From assembly GCA_029817715.1 (NCBI GenBank), contig JARUPY010000606.1, positions 6,696,001 through 6,760,000 of the forward strand: a stretch of 64,000 nucleotides of DNA. The letters run 5' to 3'. The stretch is from Melastoma dodecandrum. Its lineage: Eukaryota; Streptophyta; Magnoliopsida; Myrtales; Melastomataceae. This document shows, piece after piece, positions 53,901 through 64,000 of this stretch; positions within the stretch are counted from its first letter, which is position 1; every line of letters begins with the position of its first letter. Position numbers and translations under genes: made by a program. The notes beneath the pieces are model-generated. The model was not told the DNA's origin. It did no database searches and worked only from the letters and a program-made list of their open reading frames with translations.

Positions 53901-56484
53901 ATTAGGGAGGGGCATCTCTGATAACTGGAAGAACTCTGAGGAAGAGGAATATATGTGGGACACTGTCAAACCTAGGCTGAGAGACCATAATGTAGGCAAC
54001 CCTGCCAATGCAAGAAAGGGTAGCTGGGTTCAAGGAGATTCAGAAGACATGGTAGGCCACTTTATACCGAATGAAGTAAAGTTTTTGTTTCCTTTAAGCT
54101 CATTGGGTATCATTTTCTTCATTACTTCACGGGGTCAAGTCCTTGCTGGAAGAGGAAATTTAGTTGTCATAAGACTACTATCGATGTCTGTCTCATCGAA
54201 GGTCATCTTCAAGTAAAAATAGTTCCGTGTTGTATCAGTTTGGCATTAATCCGTTTTGTAGGATATGCAAAGTGCAAACCAGTTGTTATGCTGCAATATG
54301 TTACACGTAGAACAGTTAACAAATTTCTTACCTGTAGCCTTCTCTACCCCAGCTAGTATAGTCTGCTTTCATATAAGAGATTTTTCCAGTCAGTATTTCT
54401 TGCTGGCAATTTCTTCTTTGTTGCAGTCTTGTTTGGTGATGAAAGAAATGTTAACCTAATGGATCGATTGGTCAAATAGCAGTCCAACCTAGTTCTCCGT
54501 AGACTGAGAATTACTCTCTTGATCTGTCTTTTGGAATTTTTTTACTCACTTGGTCAATGTTCATCCTGATCTCTGGTGGCTATCCACTAAGTTTCCAACT
54601 TTTTTATGAATTTATCATTTTTTTATGTAGTAATTACTGGGATTAATTACTATAAAATGTAAACATTTTGACTGTCGTAAGTTTAGCCGTGAATTGATTA
54701 TGTCATGTTTCTAGTGCTGTTCCTCAAAATCAGTTTCAAATGGTCTTCTTCCTGCAGAATTTTGAAGGTAGCCTTAAACCAGCTTCCAAAGGTGGGCTCC
54801 AGTTCTCTGCGGAGACAAGTAATTTACGTCTGTCTGAGGATATCTCTGCCAGAGACAGTCGGGTTCCATCCGGCACAAATCCATTTCGTGGAATGGCAGC
54901 TGGACTTCAGATGAAACCATCTGTATCGGGCACTTCGCGAACTGCAGGAAGTCAACGATTCCCAGTTACAGGATCCCTGTTGCAATCCCAACCATCAACG
55001 CTACAGTCTTTGGACAATTTAGGTGAGGACGAGTTTCCACAGTCTGATGATCTACCTGAAGGCAGAACGTCGAGTCTCTCTGGAAGGTCAAGCACACTGC
55101 CAAGCAAAAAATACTATCAGGATCCACCTGCCAAGTTGAGACCCCAGCTCCCAAGGCCTTCTTCTCTTGCCACAGCCCCTACTCAACCAAGGAAACGTCC
55201 TCTTCCACAACAACTGCATTCAGGTTCCAAATCAATTGGTTTGAAGAAAAGGTCACCATTGCCTCAGGTTACAGATCATGAAAATGAGTTGAAACCCAGA
55301 TCAAAGAGCTCTATGTCCCTCACCGAAGAATTGTCTGCCATTCCAAATGAGATTGGTCGAAATATTCAAATGAGTCGGAGTTCTGGGGCTATTGGACCTA
55401 AGCAATCCAAACTAGCAAAATTTCCTCCCTTGTCCGATTCCTCTTCTGGTGCAGCATTGAAGCCCACCTTCTCTTCAGTCCCTAATATTATTGATGAAAG
55501 CACTTTGGATGCAATGGATAATGAAACCAAACAAAGTCCAAGTACAAGCAAAGGTGCATCCAGTCCAGTTTCAAGTCTTCTGAGCAAACTAGTTGCAAAA
55601 GGTTTGATATCTGCACCAAAGACGGAGCCATCGGCACCAGGATCCTCAGAAGTGCATGTCGAGTTGCCAAAGCAAAGAAACGATGACACTCCTAGTGGAC
55701 TGGCTTCAAACGCCACTCCATCTTCGTCGACTGTGGGGGAGGCACCTGCTAGTAAAAGCTCCTTTGAGTTGCCCTGTTCAAGTAGCAGTGAACCGCCTAA
55801 AAACATAATAGGCTTTGAGTTCAAGGCCAGTGTGATCAGGGAGCTTAATGATGCTGTGATTAATGAGCTCCTTGAGGAGTTGCCACATCGATGCAGTATT
55901 TGTGGGTCCACCTTTAAGTGCAAAGGGCTTCTTGACAAACACCTCAGATGGCATGCCATAAAGAATCCTGATCAAGATAGTGAGCTTGGTTCATCAAGGG
56001 GGTGGTATGCAAGTTCAGACAACTGGCTAGCTGGAGAAGATCTACTGCAATTAGAATCCGAATGCACTGCTTCAGGGGGAAGAAACGAGGTGGAACCAAT
56101 TGTTGGGGCTGATGAATCTCAGTGTGCATGCATTCTGTGCGGGGAGCTTTTTGATGATTTCTACTGTCTTGAAACAAATGAGTGGATGTTCAAGGGAGCC
56201 ATTCACTTGGATATCCCACTACCCAATGGGGAGATTGGCAATGTAAATGGAAGTCCTAGGAAGTGTCCAGTCGTTCATGCGATCTGCATAACAGACAGTA
56301 CCCTTGAATCTCTGGGGTTGGCTAAAACTGTAAAGCTGGTAACTATCATCTAGCTACTTTTGAATGCATAGCATCATCAGTTTGATAGAGCACCAAAAAC
56401 CCATTCCTCCCTCATTTCGATTTGGTCTGTCGTTCGGATTCTTATTTCTGACAGGAAAATGATGAAGTGATACAAGATGACTGA
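50901..56484 (+). CDS. Pcf11-like pre-mRNA cleavage/polyadenylation factor
   Basis: Homologue of PCFS4/Pcf11, a cleavage factor subunit that binds the RNA polymerase II C-terminal domain. Six exons in phase: 50901-51266, 52685-52786, 53080-53334, 53602-54051, 54758-56338 and 56455-56484, 927 residues. The CID domain (about 60-190) reads [40 protein letters not shown] and [20 protein letters not shown] long low-complexity middle follows, then C2H2-like zinc fingers [20 protein letters not shown] and [20 protein letters not shown] with EWMFKGA. The last ten residues come from a short terminal exon (ENDEVIQDD), chosen because CTG|GTAACT and CAG|GAAAAT keep phase; without it the protein ends VTII. 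A small extra exon between 54051 and 54758 cannot be excluded. It resembles AT2G36480 or PCFS4. Confidence 0.9.
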
Positions 56485-57250
56485 GGAATGCCGGTTCTTC
56501 TGCAGAAGCAGAAGTGCCCGCAAAACAAATCGTTTCAGGTTTGGATTTTTGGCAGGAAAGAAAAATTTTGTTTTCATTGTGAGTTCCATAGCTTCTCCAT
56601 AAAGTGCCTTTTACATCTGATTGCTAAGGCAAGCTCTCTTCCTCTGTATGTATGGTAGACTGTAGACAGTTTGAAGGAATATACTCGGATGTTAGTGAGC
56701 CTTCTATTCACCATTTATCTTGCTGGTTGCAAACATGCATATCATTCTTTTTTCCTTCTCTTTTTTTTTCTCTGTTGTTTCCTTTTTTTTCCCAATTCCA
56801 AAGGCAGAGTGTGCGGGATGTCGATAGCAACAGCGCAGATCATCCTGCTTCTTGATGGCGAAGAGTATAATGCACTCCTCCATTTCCAGATCTCGGGAAC
56901 TTGTTGATGTGGCATCAGCTGCTTTATATGTTTGCTAAATGAACAAGGGGATTTGTCCATTGTATTTCCTGGACCCGTCGTTATTTTCATTTATATTGAA
57001 TTTGTTGTACACATTCCTTCGGCTTAATTTAGTTTCGCAATCCACTTATTGCTTTGAAATTGGTCTCTACGGCTGTGTTTGGTTTGATTTCCCCATGAGG
57101 TTTGTATCTCTATATGGTTAGTTGGATGAAATATTTGTGAAATTTGTTTCGCATTTTTCAAAATTACCGGAGTGTGGCTGTTTGGGCAAAGTCCTGTCTT
57201 ATTTTGAGAAATTTGGGAAAACCCAACACCAAACACCGGAAAAATGTAAA
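56485..57250. other. 3' UTR and flank of the Pcf11-like gene
   Basis: T-rich DNA including a long CTTTTT tract at about 56745-56790. No gene is seen. Confidence 0.5.
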
Positions 57251-57258
57251 CAAAAAAA

Positions 57259-58374
57259 GGCAAAATATCAAATTATAGCTTCACCAACTTTCTGTTTTGG
57301 CCTAAGCTATGTTTGTTATACGATTTTGGCCCGAACTTCTAATTTAACCTATTTTATGGCCCGACGTCGACGACGTTACTTAGCCTGTCGACGTGGACTT
57401 AACGGGATTCGATGTGGCAAAATTTTGCTTTCCACGTCACTCATTGGTCGATCCACGTGGGTGGCATCTGAAACTTTTATTTGAATTAAAATCTTTGAAT
57501 TAAAAGCGAGAATTCATTCTTCTTTTAGTTAAACAAATGAGCATAAAATACATTAAGTATATTTTTGGAATATGGTTATTAAAATAATAATTAAAAATTA
57601 AGAGCAATCATTTTTTTTAATTATTTCCCACTCTGGGCCGGAGCAATAAAGCGGGTTCACGAGAGAGAGGAGAGCTATGTCTCGAGATAATTTTATTAGT
57701 AAGAATATTTTTGAAAATAGAATAATGAATTTTAAAATTTGTTAAATTATCGTAAAAGTATTTTTTTTGAAAAAAAAAGGAACGTAAAAGAACAAAAAAG
57801 GAAAGATAGAAAATAAAAATTTTTGAATTAAAATCTAAGAAACCCTAATCCCCTTTTCTTCCCCCTTTCCACCTGCCTCCGAACTATACCCATTTATTCC
57901 CCCCATCTCGTCATCTGCCTATATCCCAATGTGGTTGTTGTTTTGGCTTTCCTTGTCGTTGAGGCCGAGTTGGGATGACATGAGGGTGAGTAATCCCCGA
58001 CGGTAGAGGGAGAACCTAAGGCAAGAGTCCAGGAAGGTGATCGTGGTCGACGGCTCCGGGTACAGAGGGGACTCCTTCTTCACCTTAGGTTGAACCCTAA
58101 TCCCCTTTCGTCACCTGCCTCCGATCCCTTTGGAGGCAACGTCACAGCCATCCCCTTTCGTCACCTGCCACCCACGTGTCGCCACGTATGAGTGACGCGG
58201 AGATGCAAAATTTTGCCACATCGGATCCCGTTAAGTTCACGTCGGCAGGCTAAATAACGTCGTCGACGTCGGGCCACAAAATAAGTTAAATTAGAAGTTT
58301 GGGTCAAAATCGTGTAACAAACAAGGCTTAGACCAAAACGGTTAATAGTTGAGGCCATAATTTGATATTTTGCC
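57259..58374. mobile_element. Non-autonomous TIR element, MULE-like, 1.1 kb
   Basis: Begins GGCAAAATATCAAATTATAG and ends with its complement; arms of about 215 bases (57259-57473 and about 58158-58374) are roughly 85-90% identical by eye and share CCCGACGTCGACGACGTTA and AACGGGAT. Flanks are CAAAAAAA on both sides (57251-57258 and 58375-58382), an 8-base match that could be a 9-base duplication blurred by A-run slippage. The terminal GGCAAAATAT is the same as in the larger MULE. The interior carries no transposase. A GC-richer core at about 57920-58110 may be captured host sequence. Confidence 0.8.
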
Positions 58375-58382
58375 CAAAAAAA

Positions 58383-59026
58383 ACTCTCAAAAGTCACCCA
58401 AAATGGCCTAACTTTTAATTAAAAGCGACTTAAGATCAAAATAATTTTGAAAATTTAAATCGTATCTTACAACTTCTTATTATAAAAGGTCGGTACAATC
58501 CTCAACCAAACATGTTATATGGTGTTTAGCGATTCAATTGAGAAGTGGAGAGATGCGAATAAAGTAATCGGGCCTCTCTCCCTCTCTCTTGGACTGAGGA
58601 GGACATAAACAACAACAGAAAAGCAACGAGAAATCAACGTGTGTGTATATGCGTAGGACCTAGTGGCAATAGGTCCAACTAGTAGTCTTCAGATGTAAAA
58701 GCATCCTCGGCATGTGCAAGAAAAGCAAAAGTCAAGCAATGAATGGGACTTTGGGAGTTTGTGAGTTGATGTCGGTGCGATGCGGATGTCTGACAGGTAG
58801 TCGAAATAATGCAGATGAAGAAGGAACGACAAATCACCCGCTTTTTAAAGTCACAACATTCATTTCATACTAAACCAGACCAAATAATATATGGGTTAAT
58901 ACGCACCCACACCACACAGTGTACATGCTTTTTTTTAAGATTATTGGTACCAGCTAGATGTAATGATGATTCTCCTTATCAACAACAACACCATGATCGG
59001 TTTTGGTGGTGGTGGTGGTAGAATAA
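58383..59026. other. 3' flank of the phytosulfokine gene
   Basis: AT-rich DNA with a short CTCTCT repeat near 58575-58590 and GGT repeats at 59001-59019. No further gene is seen. Confidence 0.5.
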
Positions 59027-59513
59027 TCATGGTTTGGAATGGCGTTGAGTGTAGATGTAATCCAAATGGGCTGCTGCTTCCTCCTCTGCCATCACTCTCT
59101 TCTTCATCCACTCTCCTTCCTCCCCGTTTGCTTCCTCCATCTCTCCCGTCCCCTGCACACCTCCCCCCTTTTTCCTTTATGAACTAGCAGATGTCTTCAG
59201 ACACCAATTACTTACGAGGTATCTGCTCTTACCTCGGACCAATCATCCGCTTCCCCATCCCGCGACGCGATCATCTCGTCGGTGCCGGTGCTGCTAATCG
59301 CCACGAGTTCTTCGCCTAAAGAGGCCCGGTTAGCACTCGATATGACTCCACCAAAGGGTCGATTGAATGCTGAGTGTTACCTCGACCGTTGACGTCCCTG
59401 GGGACAGGGCGGGCGGAGGCTGAGGATGAGGAGGAACCGGATAGGACCATCGAGAGGAGGAGGAGGAGGAGGAGTCCCACGAGGAGCAGGAGACGAACGA
59501 CGCTGGACTTCAT
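59027..59513 (-). CDS. PSK: Phytosulfokine (PSK) precursor
   Basis: Secreted preproprotein for the tyrosine-sulfated pentapeptide growth hormone PSK. Three exons: 59381-59513, 59233-59315 and 59027-59152, phases 1 and 0, giving 113 residues. Introns are 65 and 80 bases with GTAACA...TTTAG and GTAAGA...TGCAG. The N-terminus MKSSVVRLLLLVGLLLLLLL is a signal peptide, followed by a Ser-rich SARPVP segment. The C-terminus reads AAAHLDYIYTQRHSKP, with the hormone YIYTQ at residues 104-108 and the preceding Asp needed for tyrosine sulfation. PSK precursors usually have two cysteines upstream (C..GEEECLxRR); here the corresponding part reads NGEEGEWMKKRV with none. Unspliced reading gives only a 65-residue ORF without the hormone. 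Confidence 0.9.
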
Positions 59514-60029
59514 GATTGGATCTTTTCCCTAAACAACCCCATCATTCTTAATATACTGAATGAAATGCATGATGATGGATCACGTCATGCAGCGTCCCGA
59601 CAAAAAGCTTTACTTCAAACTAAAGTTTAAAAAAAAAAGAAAAAGCCGAAAGCACCCCTCGTCCTTCCCCCACAGAACTTACTTCTTTACTTGCTTTCTA
59701 TGTTGTCCGGTTACGACATTAAGAAATTTCTTGCCCATCTGTTGGAACAGGGGAATTATTGAAGCTCGCAGCTTTATAAAAACAGAGAAAAAAGCAGGTT
59801 TTGCATTAAGAAACAAATGGAACAGGGCGACCCTTTTGACAAATTAGCGTCACGAGACTAACCGACCAACAATCATACACGACTAAAAGAATTGCCAAAT
59901 AATGGGATCGGTAATAACACGAATTTTGGTAAAAAAAAAAAAAACAAAGAAACTGATGACAAACCAAAAGTAGACTGGCGCCCCGGTCGATTAAACAAGC
60001 CGAGATTACATTGCTTCACGTCCGACTAG
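59514..60029. other. Upstream region of the PSK gene
   Basis: Promoter and leader for the minus-strand PSK gene presumably lie here. A-rich runs at 59620-59645 and 59930-59950. No other gene is seen. Confidence 0.4.
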
Positions 60030-60890
60030 CTCGTGGAGGGGCAGAGTTTCGTGGCCGGCATGTCCCTCGCTCCCTCTCGGGAGGATGTACTTGATGCGAT
60101 TGGGGAGTGATTTCATCGGACTGTATGCAAGTTTCAGCGGTGCAGAACCAGACGGCCTGATGTTCTGGAAGCACAAAGCGCTGGAGGTGAAGGCAGAGAT
60201 GGTGGCCGACGGCGGTCCAATCTTCGCGAGGATGGAACAGGATGGCTCCCTAGCCATGTACTAGAACGGCATGTCCCTTTCGATGTCAAACCAGTCAGCA
60301 CATTCCACCGGTCGATTTCCACATTCCATCTGCTCCGGCTCGAACCAGATAGGAACCTCAAAGCTTACTACTGGACAGGCTCGGGCTGGACAATGGATGA
60401 CCAGGCAATCAACGAGCTCTGCGAGCTGCCAAAGCCTGTGGGGACCTTACAGGCTGTGCAAACCCAGGGGAGAGGGCTGCTCGTGTCTGGACAATCAGAT
60501 CAATCAACTGTCGGGCCCTTGCACCGGTCCCGTCTCCACAGGCCTCTGCACTGGTTCGAACCAGTTCAAGGTCCTAGGGGTGCAAACGGCATCATCCCCA
60601 GAAGAGTGCGAGCACGCGTGCAAGAGCAACTGAAACTGCTGGGGTGCAGATTTGTATACAACAACGTATCTAAGCTCTGTCACCCATTACACTACCCGGT
60701 CCAAAAGCTGCTCGGAGTCGGAAACGAGAACAAGCTCCGTTGCATCACAAAGAGAGCCACAAGACCCGGTTCCGTGGCCCATGTCTTGACACAGGCATTA
60801 GCTGGGACTGCGACCGTGGAGCCAAAGAAATGGTATAAAGATCTCTGTTCTGTGACAGCCTTGGGTCGATCGAGTTCGAACTGACCAGGA
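60030..60890 (+). pseudogene. Bulb-type lectin / PAN-domain protein relic (At5g03700-like)
   Basis: Fragments in changing frames match a plant D-mannose-lectin/PAN protein: MRLGSDFIGLYASFSGAEPD and FWKHKALEVKAEMV at 60090-60220, then a TAG where the family has Gln after LAMY, then VSTFHRSISTFHLLRLEPDR and LKAYYWTGSGWTMDDQAINE at 60290-60420, GEGCSCLDNQINQL and VQTASSPEECEHACKSN at 60470-60630 in another frame, and CRFVYNNVSKLCHPLHYPVQ with LLGVGNENK at 60645-60735. The N-terminal lectin part is missing. At least two frameshifts and two stops are present. It directly precedes the aldolase gene, as I recall for the Arabidopsis homologue. Confidence 0.82.
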
Positions 60891-61097
60891 CAACGGGGGC
60901 ATTCCATTAATATCCAGTCCTAAACCATGTTATAGTCCATTCATTCTTGTAGCACGCACTTTAAAAAAAAAACAAAAAAAAGAAAAACAATCGTAACTCC
61001 TGATCTTACTACAACCTAAAAATGGACAAAAGCTCTGAAACCACTCACTTCCCCACCGCGTTTTCCACTCACTCCATTTTTAACGCCTTGTTTGCCT

Positions 61098-61105
61098 TAT
61101 ATAAA
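61098..61105 (+). promoter_or_regulatory. TATA box of the aldolase gene
   Basis: TATATAAA located 119 bases before the aldolase start codon, followed by a C/T-rich leader. Good position and context for a core promoter. Confidence 0.65.
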
Positions 61106-61223
61106 CTCCCCCTCCACCCCTTTTCCTCCTTCAATCCCCCAATTCCTTCTTCCCCTAATCGGCAATTCCGGATCAACTCCCCTTCTTTTTTACTTTTTAT
61201 AACGAACAGCCGCCTTAACAATC

Positions 61224-62484
61224 ATGTCTTGCTTCAAGGGCAAATACCACGGTATCATATGATCTCTTATTACCACCCTTCCGTGTTTTTGTCATTGTCG
61301 TCGCGTTTTATGTGATATGATCTGAGGACGGCGTGATTTCATTCATGCATTGGTGGGCTTGTGGGTTGCAGATGAGTTGATCGCCAACGCGACGTACATC
61401 GGGACCCCTGGGAAGGGAATCCTCGCGGCCGACGAGTCCACCGGCACGATCGGCAAGCGCCTCGCCAGCATCAGCGTGGAGAACAACGAGAACAACAGGC
61501 GGGACCTACGTGAGCTCCTCTTCACCACCCCCGGCGCCCTCGACTGCATCAGTGGCGTCATCCTCTACGAGGAGACGCTCTACCAGAGCACCGCTGCTGG
61601 TAAGGACATTACGGATTCGCACGCTTTGGTTTTCTGTGAGTAGTGATCGAAATGGAAGGTGATGAGGGTGGTCGTTGGATTTTGTTTGTTGTGTAGGTAA
61701 GCCTTTCGTTGAAGTTATGAAGGCGGCCGGGGCACTCCCCGGGATCAAGGTCGACACGGGAACGGTCGAGTTGCCTGGAACTAACGGCGAGACGACCACC
61801 CAGGGTCTGGATGGGCTTGGCCAGCGCTGCAAGAAGTATTACGAGGGCGGCGCCAGGTTCGCAAAGTGGAGGGCCGTCCTGAAGATCGGTCCGAACGAGC
61901 CCTCCCCGTTGGCAATCCACGAGAATGCATATGGCCTGGCCAGGTACGCGATGATCTGCCAGGAGAATGGCCTGGTCCCAATTGTCGAGCCTGAGATCCT
62001 GGTCGACGGCTCGCACAGCATCGAGAAGTGCGCCGACGTGACCGAGCGTGTCCTTGCCGCATGCTACAAGGCCCTGAACGACCACCACGTGCTCCTCGAG
62101 GGCACCCTCCTGAAGCCAAACATGGTTACCCCAGGGTCGGACGCCCCGAAGGCCACGCCCCAGGTAATAGCCGAGCACACTGTCCGTGCGCTCCAGAGGA
62201 CAGTCCCTCCGGCAGTCCCGGCAGTCGTATTCCTCTCTGGTGGACAGAGCGAGGAAGAGGCCACAGTCAACCTGAATGCAATGAACCAGCTGAAGGGGAA
62301 GAAGCCCTGGAGCCTGTCGTTCTCGTTCGGCCGAGCGCTCCAGCAGAGCACCCTGAAGACCTGGGCTGGCAAGAAAGAGAACATCAAGAAGGCACAAGCT
62401 GCTTTCCTCACCCGGTGCAAGGCCAACTCCGAGGCCACCCTTGGGACGTACAAGGGAGACGCCGTGCTCGCGGAGGGTGCCTCG

Positions 62485-62515
<31 letters not shown>

Positions 62516-62517
62516 AG
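61224..62517 (+). CDS. FBA: Cytosolic class I fructose-bisphosphate aldolase
   Basis: Glycolytic/gluconeogenic enzyme that cleaves fructose-1,6-bisphosphate into dihydroxyacetone phosphate and glyceraldehyde-3-phosphate. Three exons: 61224-61251, 61372-61599 and 61697-62517, both junctions phase 1, giving 358 residues, the exact usual length of the cytosolic form. [20 protein letters not shown] shows no transit peptide. Motifs: [15 protein letters not shown], Schiff-base Lys225 in [29 protein letters not shown] and the C-terminal tyrosine (KDYKY). The tiny first exon of 28 bases is typical of plant cytosolic aldolases. GC-rich third-codon positions contrast with the AT-rich flanks, as expected for a highly expressed gene. 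Intact. Confidence 0.96.
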
Positions 62518-64000
62518 AACCACAAAAGCCTTACCCGGGACGGGAGCAAGCTCTCTTTCTTTACTTCAGCAATCAATTTTTGATATTTGGTTAATTTCAG
62601 ATTATTGCCATCGCCTGAATTTTGTTAGATTAATGCCAGAATATTGTTGTACGACATCGGCATTCAATAAAATTTACAAAATTTTTTTTGTCCTAATCTT
62701 AAATTTTATTTTTAGCTTCTTCCGTTAGTTAAAAAATAAAATAAAATTCAACTATGGTATTAAGTTTGGAATTTCTAAGTCAGTAGCAAGTTCATGTCCA
62801 ACTAAGTAAATGCCATAGACTATAATTGTGGGCTGATTTCATGGGCTTTCGCTTAGGGGCCGACCGATATCAGATCTCAAGATGTCGGCCCACACTACGG
62901 CCTAGGGGCGAAGATTCTCACTCTCAGTAACAAAAAAGGAACGCAAGTGTCGGTAAAAGCGAGATTTTAAGACGACGCTGATCCAGAAAGTGCGTTTTAA
63001 AAGCCGCCGTTATAATCAAAGCCCTTTATAAATATTAGTTGTCTGCTGGCTTTATTTCAACCTTTCCCTGATTCGGAGGAAATAAAGAAAAAGATTAATC
63101 GAAAGAAAGATGCTTGGAATTAGTTAAATCAGAGAAACCACTTAATATCAAACTTAATTAATGAATATACCAAGCTAAACCCACTTCTCGGAGTCTGATC
63201 TTGTACTATTACAAATGAAATAAGAAACTAAATTACTCTCCTCATTCGTGTATGTATGATACCTGTCTTCACATTCAAGCAAATTCCATTCCTTCATCTT
63301 CAATAAATACTCTGCTTCTGGTTGGACCCCATCCCTATTCTTCTCATGAACGACAGCGTGGGGATGACTACTACTAAACAATCCAACCTCTCCTTTTTTT
63401 TTCACTCATTGCAGGGAATGGGATGAGCCCTCACTAGCCTCTGCCCACCACCCAAAACTTCATATGTGGTATAATCATTTCCCAATCCCTGATGGTGTGT
63501 TTTCCATACCAAACATCGGTCCATGTTCCCCTTCTGTTGTCCTTTCACGTCGTTCACTCCCCTCTAACATTGAAAATGAAAAGGCACCAACTGAGGTCAT
63601 CTCGAGAAAATCATAATTGAAGCTTAGTAGTTGAGGAGTAACCTTGTTTGTAGTCCACTAATCGAGCGTGAAGGAAGTTCAGTCGACAAAGTTGATTATG
63701 CGATGCAAGGTTTCACTCGAGCGAGCGAATTTCAATCGATCGCCCATAAGTCAGAATTGAGATAGTCAGCTCGAGAAGCCTTCGTCAAGCGAGTCGACGA
63801 TTCTTGGATACGAAAGAGTCAAATAGTTACCTTCTTTCCTGGAAATAATTTCGGTAATATTTACTTTCGGTGTATATAAATATGTTCGTGCATGTAAATT
63901 TTAAAAGATTAGCGTTCCCATTATGAATAAAGAAGACGCCTTGTAATAGAGAACATAATTTTGTTATCCCTCGTCCTCTTCTTAGTCACTTTGGGTCCCT
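62518..64000. other. Right-end intergenic DNA, possible LTR-like tail
   Basis: 3' flank of aldolase with a T/A-rich stretch to about 62760, then DNA with no gene I recognise. GTATATAAATATG near 63872 followed by TTGTAATAGAGAACATAATTTTG resembles an LTR or gene promoter reaching the window edge, but no protein or matching partner is inside the window. Confidence 0.35.

Noticed and set aside
59316..59513. Unspliced 65-residue secreted peptide
   Set aside because: It reads into a 65-base intron; splicing yields a phytosulfokine precursor with consistent phases.
63175..63560. Minus-strand ORF and adjoining open segment near the right edge
   Set aside because: I could not match any family or find a start and splice structure; left as intergenic.

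Overview
This window is nuclear DNA of a flowering plant, very probably a eudicot. The evidence is many GT-AG introns of 65 to about 2,300 bases, AT-rich intergenic DNA, and plant-only families: CslA mannan synthase, HD-Zip I, trihelix and AHL factors, a phytosulfokine precursor, a DEMETER/ROS1-type DNA demethylase and Mutator-like (MULE) transposons. I cannot name the species. No operons, CRISPR arrays, rRNA genes or convincing tRNA genes were seen. Exon boundaries were assigned by eye from family alignments remembered from general knowledge plus splice signals and phase bookkeeping; no search was run.

Layout, left to right. 1-600 (-): 5' part of INDH, a mitochondrial complex I Fe-S assembly factor, cut by the window edge. 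1.7-3.4 kb (-): SRPK kinase pseudogene. 3.7-4.7 kb (-): LMI1-like HD-Zip I gene. 4.8-8.5 kb: microsatellite-rich DNA with no gene I can support. 8.5-11 kb (-): F-box/PP2-A13-like gene. 12.0-13.4 kb (+): intact intronless GT-gamma trihelix factor. 13.7-16.3 kb (+): trihelix/UMP-kinase fusion gene with two frameshifts and three in-frame stops. 16.6-18.2 kb: two gene relics, DUF3475/DUF668 and the last exon of an AHL gene. 20.4-23.6 kb (+): CslA glucomannan synthase. 24.7-25.3 kb (-): chloroplast peroxiredoxin IIE, head to head with histidinol-phosphate aminotransferase (26.4-28.8 kb, +). 29.5-31 kb: enolase pseudogene. 31.0-31.6 kb: a long GC-rich palindrome. 32.7-42 kb (+): an intact 19-exon ROS1/DEMETER-like 5-methylcytosine DNA glycosylase, 1,899 residues, carrying five exact-period 35-residue repeats. 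43.6-45.2 kb (-): RPF2, a ribosome biogenesis factor. 45.37-50.61 kb: a 5.24-kb MULE with about 195-bp terminal inverted repeats and a perfect 9-bp target duplication, sitting between the start codons of RPF2 and a Pcf11-like gene (50.9-56.5 kb, +). 57.26-58.37 kb: a second, non-autonomous element with the same kind of terminus. 59.0-59.5 kb (-): a three-exon phytosulfokine precursor. 60.0-60.9 kb: lectin/PAN-domain pseudogene. 61.2-62.5 kb (+): cytosolic fructose-bisphosphate aldolase.

The genes do not form one pathway. Enolase relic, ROS1-like and Pcf11-like, and separately lectin/PAN relic and aldolase, and the GT-gamma and trihelix-UMPK pair, are neighbours that I recall also being close together in Arabidopsis, so much of the window looks like old conserved gene order eroded by gene loss. 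The most interesting points are the demethylase with its repeat array and an upstream palindrome, the MULE inserted in a shared promoter region, the decaying trihelix-kinase fusion, and a phytosulfokine precursor lacking the usual cysteines.
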